From the NCBI GenBank assembly GCA_011037195.1, contig JAAEAF010003762.1:227584-291583 (forward strand): 64,000 nt of DNA, read 5' to 3'. The position numbers and the translations under genes were made by a program. The DNA is from Triatoma infestans (taxonomy: Eukaryota > Arthropoda > Insecta > Hemiptera > Reduviidae). Below, in pieces: positions 10,751 through 23,639 of the stretch (positions are counted from its first letter, which is position 1; every line of letters begins with the position of its first letter). The notes below the pieces were generated by a model. That model was not told the DNA's origin, did no database searches, and saw nothing but the letters and a program-made list of their open reading frames with translations.

Positions 10751-13034
10751 AAAACCTCCCCACACATATATACAATCAACAAACCAACAGTGTGAGTGTA
10801 ACAAAAACGACCCTGTGAACTCTCTACACGAACTTGGTGTATTTGCTCTGATGATGGATGAAAATCCGAAAATGGTCAGGAACTAAAGGAATATGCATGC
10901 TAGACGGATAAAATACCAGATGTTATCCAGCATTGCGGACCCATCCACATATTCATTATATATATATTTATCAGTATGGGTCCATTTCTAATGCATTTTA
11001 ATGTGTTCATGAAATGTGTTCATAATGAAATGTTATTGTGATGTTGTGTTGTATGATTGTAGTAGCACGAGCGGTTTAGTAAAAGGCTTGTAAGTATATA
11101 TGTTTAAGAGAGAAGTAATAAGAATAATTAAGAAAACGCTGGTAGATTAAATTAAATATATTCTTTAAAGATATTTAAATGCTATTCAATAACACAGCAA
11201 TATTAATTAATTTACTGAATTTAGTTGGAATAAACTCTTATGTTATAACTTAAAACTGGCACTGTCTTGATGTGTTCTTGGTTTCTACAACAAAACTGTA
11301 TTGAAGGAATGTCTTCTAATTGTTCGTTCAAATCCTCCCCTGTGAGAAGAAGGGGTAGGACAATGCTATCAAGTTCATGAACTCTAAAAGACAATAGTGG
11401 TCTTCTACCTGAAATGTCCTTTTGCAAGGGAACTGTCACATATTCTTCATATTTTTGATTTTTTTAAATTAAATATATTTTTACATTTCTTGCATCCATC
11501 ACAATACTATGTAAGTATATGTCCATTAAACTCCAAGCATTCGTGAAGTAGCAGTAAATTACATTGCCTTTTGCAGGCACTCGCCTCGCAACGTCAAATA
11601 ATTGGATGCTCAGGAGTATCCTTTCACCAAAAAAACATATTCTGGTTTGAAACACTCGCGCACCACTTTCTCTTACTGCTGTATCATATACAAATGCCGA
11701 AAATATTATTAAACAATTCCCATTAAGAGAAAGCCGAGTGAATGTTTCACACCAGTTACTGATGTGTGTGTTTAAGGACAGAGAGTGATGGAAATTGTTT
11801 CCTAAAAAATAAAAAAACACGAAAATCAATTTTCCTGAAATATATAAATTAAAGGATCACTTTTACAGAATATTAAAAAAAAAATTATAATTTAATGCGT
11901 TATAAAAAAAGTGAAAAAATAAAATAAATAAATAGAAACAGGAAAAAAGTAGAGGGGGGAAAACACTTTCAACTACCAAGATATATATAGAGTGAAAGGG
12001 AGTATTGAATAGCTTGAGTAGCCCATATAACTTGGGCCAACATCAATAGCGGAAGTGCTCAATCATTGTTAATGAAAAGAGGAAATCTAAAATCCGCAGG
12101 CCATTCCTTAATAGTTTATTGAACACAAATTGTGCACTTTAAATCAAATATTTTTTTATACTATGGTTATAATCAATTTGACAATTTCTTTCTTAGATTT
12201 TTATAATAACAATTATTATTATTTTAATTAGTCAGAATAGTTAAATTTGGAATTCATTTAGATCAAATTTCGGTACATTTTGAGAATTTGTACTCTCTTA
12301 ATGTGAGAGATTGGTATACTCTCTGCTACTTAAATATCACACCCCAATCTGATAAATACAGTCACTTCAGGGATCTTAAAACCAATGCGAGTATCCCAGC
12401 CGAAAACACGGACAAGTTTTACTACTAAAAGTCAGCTTTACATTGGCATAAATTAGTACACAGTGTATACAGTGGGGAACGCCGGGAAATTTGCAATTCT
12501 ATCCAGGATCTTGTAAAGTTTTCCTAAAAATTTTCCTTCCTTTTACTGTAGTGAGTGAAAATATTATGGAAAGAGGAAATAGTGGCAAATATTCGGGAAT
12601 TGAGTTTTCATTGGAAATAAATGTGTCCTAGTCTTCTGATTAAAGAAAAAAAACGGTTTTTTAGCGAACTGGCTTACTTTATACCATTGTATAAAATCTG
12701 TTGCGAAACACTCACACGCACTTTCTCTTACTTCCTGTTAGTATAATTATATATGAAGCGGCAAATTTTCTTTAAACTCAAGTTTTACATATTTGTCCCA
12801 ACATAGATATTAGTTATGAAGAAATTTGGTCAGGATAGGTCAAGAAAGAAATGAATATATAAATATATAGATGGAGGGGAAATAAATACCTACTAACCTT
12901 AGACAAGTGATTACATTGTGGCCCAGTAGAGCGCATCAAAAACACTGAAACAACTATACGTATACAACATTTGAAATTTAGCGCCAATAATTCTGCACAA
13001 CTATCTCAAATCATTTTTTTTTTTTTCTACAAAA
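10751..13034. other. No gene recognised
   Basis: AT-rich. Family A-type terminal phrases ('GAAACACTC' plus 'CTTTCTCTTACT') occur at about 11,655-11,680 and 12,703-12,735. The open stretches at 11,221-11,439 and 11,464-11,829 have no recognisable domain and overlap these repeats. Confidence 0.4.
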
Positions 13035-13039
13035 TTGTT

Positions 13040-13235
13040 TCAAATAAAAGTGATATGTGCTGTGGTGGTTGGTTCCGCAGAGCTGGAAAGCATCAGAGAC
13101 ATTTTCCGTGGTAGCCTGCTTCATTTTGTGGTCATCGACCGGTTTCGGGCGTTTGCCCATCTTCAGGATGCGTTTTTCAGACAGTGTGCCAACACAGACT
13201 CGTACAGAGACTTAGTTTCACACTAACTCAAAGTG
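13040..13235 (+). repeat. Short dispersed element with CGACCGGTTTCG motif
   Basis: The block contains 'ATCGACCGGTTTCGGGCG' followed by 'TTTGCCCATCTTCAGGATGC'. It is GC-richer than its surroundings and sharply bounded. Similar short motifs are widespread in invertebrate repeats, but that comparison is from memory. The 63-codon ORF over it is not supported. Confidence 0.35.
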
Positions 13236-13339
13236 ATATGTGTTTGCCCCATAATTGGAATTCCGGCAATGCTTCTGATATATATTAATACGTGGAAGTA
13301 GTAGAAATGGTTAAAGGGAAAATTTACGTGATTGTTCCC

Positions 13340-13535
13340 CCCCGAACCCCCCAAAATCATTTTCCCGGTAAAATGTTTCCTGTAAAAGTGATAAGGATTC
13401 ATTTGTATAGATAGTATATGAAGTTTAAATAAAATTAAACTATTTTCGAAAAAATCGCGAACCTTATTGTCACATACGATTGGAAAACATAAGCCCGTTC
13501 CTACAAGAATATTTTCCGTTTTTGCCATATTTTGA

Positions 13536-13602
<67 letters not shown>

Positions 13603-13830
13603 AAGACCATACGTTAAAATCACTTATTTAACGAATGGTCTGTATATATGTGAGTGTATTAACAAAATATCGCAAAAGCAAATAACCATAGGTTGCTCAA
13701 AACAGATAGTCCTTTTAAGCACCGGCATCTTAACTGATAGCAAAGTTTCGGACAAAATCCATCAAGAGGTGTGACTGTACTGAATAGTTTTTGTTTTCTT
13801 TCTTCAGTTTTTCGCGCCCTTAATATCAAG
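13340..13830 (-). repeat. Dispersed repeat family A copy with CA and TA microsatellites
   Basis: Family A phrases flank a (CA)n run at about 13,537-13,580 and a (TA)n run at about 13,580-13,601. To the right are 'CAAAATATCGCAAAAGCAA' and 'TTTCGGACAAAATCCA', the same series as at 23.8-23.93 kb. Confidence 0.6.
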
Positions 13831-13885
13831 GGTTATTACACGTTTAATGAAAAATCCAAATTTCAGGAAACTATATTGATTAGAG

Positions 13886-14135
13886 TCCTCACGCGTTGGT
13901 CTAGTGGCTAGCGCACTCGCCTTTCGTGCGATAATTCAGGGTTCGATTCCCGTGAGGGCAAAGTCGGTTTTGACCCAGCATCGTGATGAAAAGTGGGAAG
14001 CTACAGTTAGTACCGCCCAAGGTAGTGAAGGCCGGAACTAAATGGCATGGGAACAGCGGCGTGCTTACCACACGCCTCCTATTCAAATCGCCGTCTGGCA
14101 AGCCTTGGCTCTTCATGGGCTGTTGCGGCATAGGA
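13886..14135 (+). repeat. tRNA-Glu-derived SINE
   Basis: A tRNA-like head lies at 13,887-13,957. The 7-bp acceptor arms CCTCACG and CGTGAGG are perfect complements. The A box region 'TGGTCTAGTGGCTAG' and the B box 'GGGTTCGATTCC' match pol III promoters. The anticodon loop contains TTC, as in tRNA-Glu. A non-tRNA body follows to about 14,130, ending near 'GGGCTGTTGCGGCAT', so this is a SINE rather than a tRNA gene. No poly-A tail or clear target duplication was located. It would be transcribed, if at all, by pol III from the internal boxes. Confidence 0.75.
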
Positions 14136-14541
14136 TTTTTAGGGTATTGATTAGAAGAGTAATAGTGGTTGTATGAGCAAGTGTTGTGGAGTTCCTCGCA
14201 GCTTTTATTGCTCTTAACACGAAGTATTGTTTTTCCTGAAACAAATTATTATTTTTTTTTTTACTCAAGTATCCACAATTACCTGAAGTGTGAAGAAGAA
14301 TATCTTTAAAGGAAAGTGGATGAAATCCGAATAACAGATACAAATCCTGAGAACAGAAACTAAAAAGTTACCAACAGGGGAGAAATTCCCAGATTCCCCA
14401 TTTGAAAAAAAATCATCAATAGAGGGACAATCTATTGAATTAATTAAGGATCTATGCATATGGATTATCAGTGAGCATAGTGAGGGGGTAGGAAGACAAT
14501 TGCTTCATAAATAATTCATACATTAGTACTTGTCATCATAT

Positions 14542-14544
<3 letters not shown>

Positions 14545-14586
<42 letters not shown>

Positions 14587-14610
14587 ATATATATATATAT
14601 AATATAGTAT
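14545..14610. repeat. CA/TA microsatellite
   Basis: (CA)n at about 14,551-14,578 followed by (TA)n to about 14,602. The flanks are AT-rich and non-coding. Confidence 0.8.
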
Positions 14611-15825
14611 AGTCAGATATAGGAAGATAACGATTACTGTATAGATACTTTGTAATCCCAATGTCCATACTATTTGTCAGCATTTGGTACTATGATATTC
14701 TATATAGAGATTAAACTCGTCAAACATTAATTCAATCAGGTTTACACCCTCACAAGTTGGGAGCGCCCTTTCTAGTTTGTTAGTGTGTTCAAATGATTGT
14801 GAATTACTCTCAATATATATATGACGTCACTGTGAGGGTGCTGAAGTTGCTGATGACGAACTGTGCTATATGTAAAGAACATTAAGGTATTACACTTACT
14901 AATACAATATATAGCTTGACGAGAATATAAGACATCCATTTTATGAACATGAAATTCATAGGTGGAGGGACCATACTACTTATTGAAGTAGCATGTTAAA
15001 GGTAAACCTAAAGCCAAATCCCCTATGATTCCTTTATTCAAGGTTCACGGAAAAAAAATGATCGATACGTGCTTACAGGTAGTAGCAGTGCAAAATTGGA
15101 GTAAAATACTTGTACCCTTGGCCGTTAGGTTTCATATGAAGTCTAAAATTATCTGCTTATGGGCCAGGTAGTTTCTAGAGTAAAACAAAACTGTGTGTTT
15201 TTTTTAAGTGTTTCTTATTTGATCCCCAAGTTTTGGGAAACGTTATTCAAAGGCTCTCTTAAAAAGTAGGAATAGATGGAATATTATCGAATAGGTCGTT
15301 ATTGAGATATATTGTTCAAAACCAACCACGCGCATATGTATTTCCTTATATATTATATATTATTCATGAGAAAAGAATACACTCAATTATGGTGCCCGCC
15401 CACTGCAAAGAAGAGAACAAAGAAAACAATAATATATTCCTTACTTGTACGATATACTTTCTACGCAAAATTAAACTTGAATAAAAACATTGGAAAAAAA
15501 ACTTAAATTGAAATCCATTGAAAATTAATTCTAAACTTAACTAAACTTTTGAAAATTTGTTATTTATTCATTTAATTAAAAAATAAATTAAAATTAAATA
15601 CACTCATTGCTGCCAGCTGATCGTTTTATTTATTTTTAGTGTTTAATGGGGAAAATTTGTAAGGGAAAAGGCGGAAGATGAATGTATTGGAAAGTTAGAT
15701 TTGCGTAGAAATAGAGAAGGAAGGAAGTGAATATAGTTATACGTAAAAAGAGTAAAAGTAAGAATATAACCAATGTTTGAGTATAATAGAACATAATAAT
15801 AATAATAATAATACTAATAAGAAAT
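14611..15825. other. No gene recognised
   Basis: AT-rich sequence with chance ORFs only, for example the overlapping pair at 15,302-15,506. A short (ATA)n run is at about 15,797-15,813. Confidence 0.4.
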
Positions 15826-17085
15826 TGTTAGGGACATAAACAATTGTGGACAATAGAGTGACGCGCGTGGCGCGTGTGGAAGTGAGCCTGCACACGGACA
15901 GCAGTAGCCAGCCGGCTGTGGAGAGAATTAAAGCTCAAACTCTCTTTCGGTTTTACCGGATTTTTTTTGTTCCAATTTGGAAACCTCTTGTCTGCCTGTC
16001 CGCCAGCCTGGGAGCAGCGGACATTCGCCTGGAAGGGGATTGGGCAGTCAGATGATTTTTGGAGTAGAGCTACACCGAAGAACACCGCCCCTTCAAACAA
16101 CAACGAATTAAAGGGAAAAAAAGGGTGCACCCGTCAGTTAGGTGAACTTTTTTTTTTTATATTTCATAGCATATAGTATTACTCTCTTTTAACAAAAAAA
16201 AAAAAAAATGACAAAAAAGGGGGTGAGGTTTAATATAGGAACTAATATTTTAAATAGGTTGGGTATATTATCTATTATAATTTTTTTTGTAACTAAGAGG
16301 ATCATTTTGTGTTTATTGTAGTGAGGAGAATTTACGAGGAGTTATTTTAGTATTTTTTTTTCTTTTTTTTTCTTTTCTCTGTTTATTAGGTTTGAAGAAG
16401 ATTGTTCTTTTCTTTTCTGTTTGAGTTGTATTATTTAATTGACTGAAATATATTTATATTTTCTAGGCAAGTTGTGTTTTTAATATACGGTAGCCCCCTT
16501 TTCCGCTGCTGGGGAAAGAAATAAAAGGCACGGAGAGAGTAGAATTTGAGAAAGGAAATTATAATTTTTTGTGTAAGCACTATATTCCACCTCCACATGA
16601 CCACGAGGTAAGAGTTTTTTCTTTTTTTTCTTATTTGTTCGCCCATATTGTTGGCAAATTTTGAGGAAAGAGTTAAATAACAAAAAAAAGAAGAAAACGA
16701 TACAATCATCTTTCGTCAAACTGCGTACTTCGGGTGAGGAGAGGGTACCCTAATACAAAAGAGAAAGTTCACCTAGTAGGCAGGCCTCTAGCTAAGGGAG
16801 CTAAGGTAGTTAACTTCGAACTGAATACACAGGGTTCAAATCCTCGCTGTAATTTTTAATTTTTTTTTATTATTTTCTGGTGTAAAATATTTCTTTTTAT
16901 TTTGGTTATAGGAACGCCTCCATTTAACTTATTGTAATTTAATTCATTATAGTAACCATAAGGTTATTATTAATTAATATCATTACTTAATTATCAACAT
17001 CATTTTATAAGGCCTTACCTTTAGTTCCTGTGGGGCTTCCGTCACTTTCCCCACTAGACCCCTTCCCCAAGTGACGTGGCGCCGA
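15826..17085 (+). mobile_element. Possible long LTR or LTR-element remnant
   Basis: The block starts with 'TGTTAGGGACATAAACAATTG', has a GC-rich part at 15,860-16,060, and ends near 'AAGTGACG' directly followed by 'TGGCGCCGAACTG' (about 17,081-17,093). That string resembles a tRNA-primer binding site, with an (ATT)n run after it. A tRNA-like B box, 'GGGTTCAAATCC', lies at about 16,831-16,842. No second LTR was found and no coding sequence follows, so the call is tentative. Confidence 0.25.
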
Positions 17086-17429
17086 ACTGTTATTATTATT
17101 ATTATTTATTATTATTGTTAGTATTGGATTTTAGTTGGCTTATTGGATTTATTTATTGCAATTATTTACATTCATTCGGAACCCACCCCTTCTCCTTCTG
17201 AGCGTGGGCACTAAATGTAGTGTAACAACCTCTTAGCTATTTCCTTCCCTAACAAATCTTTTAATCAAGTGATTACATATTTTATATTATATTAAGTGTA
17301 CGAGTATATCATTATTTGTTTACCTGTGATCAACCTTAGAGAATAGAATTTAACAAATCTATTCCAATTATTCAAACCTCTTTGAATTTCCGTCAATATG
17401 ATAGAAAAATGCATATAACATATGGAAAA

Positions 17430-17550
17430 AAATCTGGTGTTAAGCACACACACGAGTTTCTCTTACTCCAGTTTACTTAATTATGAATGACAAATTTTCT
17501 TTACACTCGTAATTCTTACTAGATGTTTAATTGTCTTCAATGCTATATCA
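17430..17550 (+). repeat. Dispersed repeat family A, terminal segment
   Basis: 'AAATCTGGTGTTAAGCACA', then 'CGAGTTTCTCTTACTCC' and 'GACAAATTTTCTTTACACTC'. The same end sequence recurs at about 12,700, 27,825, 29,205, 57,640 and 60,635, marking one terminus of the family. Confidence 0.55.
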
Positions 17551-18093
17551 TTGGAAGAATCGAAACTTAATGAAATGACCTTTTCGAGGAAACCGTTCAT
17601 TCCCCCTCACACAAAACTTCTTCAATTGAAATTTCTCGAAAAAAGTTTCCCAGCAAAAAGAAGGTCAGGCGTGGTTACTATAACAAATTTAATGAAATCC
17701 ATTGGTGTGTTTTATGGATATTATCGTAGAAAACTGAAATAACTTCAGCAAAAACTCAGTTCTGCTAAACCGATTTTCTTCTAAATTTTAGAATTTCGAC
17801 AACATATTTCATTCTAATTATATTATTTAGATGATAGAATTATATAATAAACTAAAGCAGCAATTTAAGGAAAGCTGAGATCATCCAAAAGCCATCTTAA
17901 ATGTATTTTTCGGAGAAATGTTTCAATAAATGTTGTAGCTGTTTGTATGTGTAGTCGATATAATTAGTTTAAAGAAAGAAACTAATTCTGAGAAAATCTC
18001 AGAATACTGAAAAAGCTGTTCAGAAGAAAAGCACGTTCGGAAAACCGATTTTCTTCAAACTCGGAATATTGGCAATATATTTATTGCTATTTA

Positions 18094-19135
18094 ATATTGT
18101 ATTTTTTATTTATTTATTTGTACAAGGGGCTTGAGCCCATACAAAGGAGTAGGGAGAGTTACATACAAAATCTTAAAACATAAAAGAAAAAATACAAAAT
18201 AAATAAAAAGAAAAGTACAAAAATATAAAAAACACAAGATCTAAAAAAATGAAAATAAATCTGGATAGATTAAATGATAACATGTTCATTGTAATAGAAA
18301 GTTGTGGCTGCAAAAAATTAATAAACAAATATTTTCGAATGTACAAAACAAATCTCTTACTAAGAAGTAATCAGACAAAAATAAAAATAAGATATAACTT
18401 TACAATTACATAAAATTTAAAAGGGTCATACTTCATACAAATATGTGTTTTATTTTCAACCCAAAACTTATTTTTATAAAACTAAACAGATTAATATAAT
18501 ATTTATTAAATTTTAATATTATTAGTTTAATTCAACAAAATTTGCCTAAATTTCAAAATATAATAAATAAAATTATAAATATTTTTTATTTCAGTAATTG
18601 TTTTAGGATCTAACATACTTAAATACCAAAAAAACCTTTGTACTGATATTAAAATATTGTCTAAGAAGCGAGTGAACAGGGCAACCAACCAAGATATGTT
18701 CTAAATTCTCGGGTAAATTTAAATTGCAGAGCTTACAAACTAATTTTTGATCTATTACAGTAGAAGTAGAATCAATTGTTAACTTCAATATAAGTTCCTG
18801 AGGTGCCAATATAGGGATAAAAACTAGCGACAGATTGAGAGATAAATAAAAAGGATTATTTATTTTAGAATTATATATCTTATTATAGTAGTGACTATAT
18901 TTTGATTCTAACAACTAATTTTGATCTTTTATTAGAAGGTAATTTTTATATGTTTGTAATATATGCGGAATAATATTATTTAAGAGTACAGTTATCTTGG
19001 ATAAAAACTATATCTGAATAATGAATAGGGAGTAACAGATCTCTCAATTGTGATACCCAATTATATTTATTGTCTTTTAATCCAGCATTAGATAACGCCA
19101 ATTATTTGTAAAAGCAAATTTTAGGATATCTCTCT
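18094..19135 (-). mobile_element. Jockey/CR1-like LINE, 3' end
   Basis: The element runs on the minus strand. The C-terminal coding part lies at 18,600-19,135 and an A-rich 3' UTR at about 18,094-18,600, ending in 'GGGCTCAAGCCCCTTGTAC' plus AAATAAATAAATAAA. That phrase is typical of the 3' ends of several insect Jockey-type LINEs as I remember them. It is 5'-truncated. The coding part is open but broken near 18,915-18,960. Confidence 0.65.
18603..19130 (-). pseudogene. LINE C-terminal zinc-binding fragment
   Basis: The minus-strand frame is open at 18,603-18,914 and continues upstream after frameshifts, with 'NWVSQLRDLLLPIHYSDI' near 19,020-19,070. It carries a CCHC motif, 'CKLCNLNLPENLEHILVGC' (C-x2-C-x9-H-x4-C), the zinc-binding segment at the C-terminus of many non-LTR retrotransposon proteins. 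The fragment at 61,190-61,560 is a relative ('CSLCNLGEKEDTLHFLARC'). No catalytic domain is present. It is remnant coding sequence, not a host zinc-finger gene. Confidence 0.7.
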
Positions 19136-19219
19136 TCTTATAAACCTAAAATTCTATTTAATATTGTTTAGATAATACAATTATATAATAAATTGAAATA
19201 GCACTTTAGAGGAAAACAT

Positions 19220-19344
19220 AACCTTGTCCCTGTCCCAAAAGTGGTACTTTCGGTTGAGCAATTTTGACGGATCCCATGGTGATACCCTCACGGAATGCCA
19301 AATTTGCACTTTCTGCGATTTTTCGTTTTTAAACTATGCTGTTC

Positions 19345-19379
<35 letters not shown>

Positions 19380-19510
19380 CATACACAGAGACCATGTTCT
19401 AAAAACCACTTTTTTGGATTAAGGGGTCCCCAAATGCAATTTCCGGTGAAAACTCGATATGGGAAAATTTGACACGATTACAATACTTCCTCAAACAGCA
19501 GGTAGAAAAA
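19220..19510 (-). repeat. Dispersed repeat family A copy with CA microsatellite
   Basis: 'GCGATTTTTCGTTTTTAAAC', a (CA)n run at about 19,358-19,381, 'AAAAACCACTTTTTTGGATT', 'TTTCCGGTGAAAACTCGATA', then 'TACAATACTTCCTC'. This is one of the most complete copies and defines the order of motifs: head motif, CA tract, tail. Confidence 0.65.
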
Positions 19511-21030
19511 GTAAAAATATTAATCTGAGAGGTAAGTAAGTGTGTTTATGAACAAAATATCTCAAAAATGAAAATTTTCACAGGATCAAACTTCATATTC
19601 CATTTAATTGCCATAATCGCCGACAGATATGTCGTGTGCGTGTAGTGTGTATATGTGTGTGTATGTGTGTGTGTGAGTTAGTGAGTGATGAACTCGAAGT
19701 TACAGACAAAATAAATCAGCCTGAAGTCAAACGATACTGACTTTTTATTTCTTAAGTTTTGCGCGATTTCTTGAAAAGTGGTTCCAACGATATTCTTTGT
19801 CCAAACCTGAAATGATAACTGCATTATGTACTTAATATGCGTGAAACTTTATCACTTTTATTTGAAACATTTTTTCTAGGAAAAAAAATATTGATTTACG
19901 AATAGAAAAATCTGCTGCAACAATAGAGTACGCATTAAAATTCTACTCTGACGTCTTAGATTGAAAATGTCAACTTCACCACAATTTTCCTCCCATGAAT
20001 CAATTTTCTTAAAGAAAAATAGTATCGAATAAAAGTGATATTTTTTTAAATATAGAGAAACATACAAAGTTAAAAAAAAAAAATCATATAACATTCTCTC
20101 AAAATATTAGTTTTCGCATTAGGGGTAACTAAAATTATTTTTTTTCCGTTGAGGACTCGAATTCTAAAATCTGACACATAACTTCTTACAACTCTGTGAT
20201 AAAATAAAAATGAGAAAGATCTATGAGGCCATTATATTTGAAACACTTTTTACCGTGCTTAAAGGGAAATATCTGAGAATTTAAATTCCGGAAATATAGA
20301 GAGAGAGAAAGTGGCAAGCTAAAAACAATGTTGTAATTTTCTTTTTACAAGCCAATAAGATTCTATGTATTTTTAATTGCATAGATTGATTGAATATATT
20401 GGTATATAACAAGATGAAAAGTTGTGGGTAATTATGAACTGATAATTCTGTTAAGGTAATATCTTGGAAGTGATTAAATCAAATATTTAATTTTTTTTTT
20501 TTCCAGTTCGTATAAATCAGAATAGATACTTACGATTGTTATTAAAAAGGTCAGCAGGAAAGGTGAACTTCCGTTAACCAAACACCATATGACCTAGATT
20601 ATTTTTTTTATTTTGCAAATCTTTCTACAGGAAGTTTAAATAAAATGCGTCTAAATAAAATAAGAAAATTCTGTAGAAAATGTTTGAGTGATAGGCTAAG
20701 GAAAAACCAATTTAATGGTTGACACTGCGGAAATTTGTTTTTCCATTATGAAAACCGAGGTGTCAGCGAGTTTAAGACTCGTTGGCCATAAGAGACCATT
20801 TTCCCAGCATCCCCGCCGCGCACTGCTGCAAAACATATCAATATAAAAATCATTTTCTACCATTACAAATATTTTCTATGGTTAATAAAATTTATTTAAT
20901 AAATAAATGTTTTCTTGTGTGTGTATGTGTTTTTAAAATCACATCCTTCCATATGGATGAATCCCGTACAAAAGTGTACAGATTTCCCGATCGTACGAAG
21001 GAAGAGAAGTTTCAAATGCAAAAATAAATC
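19511..21030. other. No gene recognised
   Basis: AT-rich with a (GT)n tract at about 19,640-19,676. No supported coding or RNA feature. Confidence 0.4.
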
Positions 21031-21034
21031 TTGT

Positions 21035-21130
21035 GTGCAACATCGGTGAAAACTCGATACCGAAAAATTGACACATTACAATACTTCCTCTTACTAGAGT
21101 AAGAGAAAGTAAAAATAATATTAACTTAAG
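21035..21130 (-). repeat. Dispersed repeat family A, partial copy
   Basis: 'CGGTGAAAACTCGATACCG', 'TACAATACTTCCTCTTACT' and 'GTAAGAGAAAGTAAAAATAA' appear in the order seen at 19.45 kb. Confidence 0.6.
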
Positions 21131-21354
21131 GAAGAAAAATATCAAGTACAGATAAAAAAGTCATGTATCCTATGAAACATATAAAAAAATAAACCACCAT
21201 TAAAATGAAATCTGGTGTTGATTGATATAAACAATAGATATATTGAATTGGGATGTAAAATAGGTTTTAACCGAGAGGGCGCTGGATAGACAGTGAGAAA
21301 GTTGGCATGATTAAAGATTCGTGAGTTTGATATTAGTTGGGATGAAGTAGAGTT

Positions 21355-21600
21355 GTAACATCCACCCCCGGAGGCAGTTCATTCTCTCGCTCACTCACTC
21401 CCTCGTGTCGGCTGACTTCATTCTCCTGCACTGTCTACTAACAACAATGTTAGCAGAGAGGTCGCGGTGTCTGGCTAATAGTAAAGTCATGCTTCCCCTA
21501 CTGTCTCACTCACTATCATCCCCGCTAATTGTAAACAGCTATATCTATATAGTTATCAATAAAAACACAACTATAGTTAGTACTTATTTATTCTGGAGAA
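21355..21600 (+). mobile_element. Possible solo LTR
   Basis: The block starts 'TGTAACATCCACCCCC' and ends near 'CTGGAGAACA' at about 21,602. It contains a 'CAATAAAAAC' polyadenylation-like signal at about 21,558 and CT-rich upstream sequence. An open stretch follows to 21,743. No second copy was found in the window, so this stays tentative. Confidence 0.3.
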
Positions 21601-22038
21601 CATACTGGTTAAAAATAAAACTGAATTTGGTGGTTGAAGGTTCGTTTTCCTTAGATGGGTCTCGCGAACATGCTCTTTTGGAAAGCGGAGATTGGAGAAA
21701 TCACTGTTCTAGATTGAAAACAATTTCCCGTTTCGTCATCTAGAATTTCCACGTTGATCACAAATATCGTCGTGATAACTAGAAAAAACAAAAAAAAAAC
21801 TAATAAATACAATTAAAGGTCGACCATAATATCTTGAACATCGACATTAGTGCGCTAGAAGTGATGTACAGTAAAATCGCAAAGACGTTATGAGATAAGG
21901 TTAGGGATTTGGAAACGTTGCTTATTTACATACTGTTTTGGCGCATGGTTAGTATTTATTTCTACTTAGTTTACGTCATTTTATATTAAAAGTCTTTTTA
22001 AAGAAAGAAATATCTTTTGTGAACATTATATTTGTTCC

Positions 22039-22104
22039 AACTGTGTACCTGGTGTTGAGTAACCTGCCAGCAACTGTGTACCTGGTGTTGAGTAACCTGC
22101 CAGC
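22039..22104 (+). repeat. Perfect 33-bp tandem duplication
   Basis: A 33-bp unit beginning 'AACTGTGTACCTGGTGTTG' and ending 'CCTGCCAGC' occurs twice head to tail with no visible mismatch. It is probably recent slippage or repair. Confidence 0.85.
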
Positions 22105-22679
22105 ACGGTCATGCATTCCATGACTTTGGTGTTATTTCGACTAAAGTCGGTTGTAGTTCCCTCAATTGCCAGGGTTCAAGAAATTTTGGTCGTTGTATAA
22201 GAATTAACAGATATTCTACCTGGAAAGTTTTGTCCAATGACAATTTTATTAGAAATTGTAAGAACACTTTTTTTAAAAAAGAAAATAAAAAAATGCAAAC
22301 ATTAAACTGCAAGAAAATTGTAATAAACATTTCCAATTACATTTAAATATAAATAAAGTGAATTTAATATTTAATGTAACAACAGGAAAGACAGAGAAAT
22401 GAGAACATTATTATAAAAAAAGGAATGATAAGTAAGTAAGGCAAGATGAAAAATTACAAAAACAAAAAAGTGGTTAGAAAATGGAAGGAAAATTAGATAT
22501 TGGATCTGTAAGGAAAATGTCTTGAATTTTATTAGGGCAGGCAAAAATTAATTATGTAGAAATAGTTACAGAATGAAATTTTTTACTAAATAAAGATGGA
22601 TAAATTTATAGGAAAGAATTAAATATTAACATTGCGAGATGTAGATATTAAGGGAATAATAGTGCACTGTGACCAAGAG

Positions 22680-22990
22680 GTGTCAATTGTGCTCTCCTAT
22701 TGTGCCAGGATGAGACCACTCACTCTACAAAACCCATTCCACGTTAACTTCTCTAAGAAATCCTAGATGTGATATTTCTTCAACATCTGGTACGCAACCC
22801 AGCAGCTACTGAATCTTTTCTGGATGGTAGAGTCGCAGTCCATGGCAGTAAAGTTTATTGGAGTAACCTCCATCTCTGCAAGGAATCTGTACGACTTATT
22901 GCATTTTAGGTCTAGTTTCTTCAAGCGACATTGGTTTACAATGACACAAGCGGAAATCTGACAGCACTTCCCAAACAATACTTTCTCAAT
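22680..22990 (-). repeat. Decayed coding-like repeat, possibly LINE-derived
   Basis: Second copy of the block at 1,378-1,720. The minus-strand ORF at 22,763-22,978 includes 'CRLKKLDLKCNKSYRFLAE' and 'DSTIQKRFSSCWVAYQMLKK'. Because the same peptide pattern is visible in the other copy, this was once coding sequence of a repeated gene or element. I cannot name the family with confidence. Confidence 0.4.
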
Positions 22991-23639
22991 CCTGCTGACG
23001 TTTTTCCTTCTTTGTGATTATTGCAGTTTCTTCGAATATGGATTCAGTAATTTTCGTTAAACTCCCAATACAAACTGCACTCATAAACATTTTTATCCAG
23101 AAACACTGATTTTGGGGGGACAGCAAAGATTTAGTTTTGATACAACCTTGCAATTAGGTAATATAAAAGGCCATTAAATTGCCAGCATTTTATGTTTAAG
23201 AAAGTGGCGTCATTCAGAATGGGATCTGAGATTTTCGAAAAAAAAATCTGGAAACGACTTCAATTATTTTCTTTAACTTAAATGCATATATATCTACAAT
23301 ATTTTTCTTTTAAAGAAAATTTATTTTAAGTGAATTCTAGAAGCGCTGAGGCGCCGGACAACATATATGTCTGGGCTTTATGGTAGCGCTATCTGGGTAC
23401 CTTCCGAAGTGTATAATTACCTCTCCCCAATCACTATATTTATTGGCAATTAAATGATGAAAGAGAATTCCTAGTTTGAAGAAAATTAATGAAGTATTAA
23501 TTTTATTCAGTAAGTGAAAATGGATGAATGTATCAGACTAGAGGTTGTTTCATCCCTCGATTCTCTAGTCGCTTTCCTCGTTTACTTAACGGTGTCCAGA
23601 CTTACATAAAATTATGACTCCCATCATCGTACTTCCGAT

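Noticed and set aside
11464..11829. 121-codon minus-strand ORF
   Set aside because: It has no recognisable domain and overlaps family A-type repeat phrases. A chance ORF of this length is plausible.
16785..16855. A tRNA-like stretch with the B box GGGTTCAAATCC
   Set aside because: The T stem has mismatches, the acceptor stem does not pair and the D arm is poor. It is at best a tRNA-derived repeat remnant, so no tRNA gene was called.
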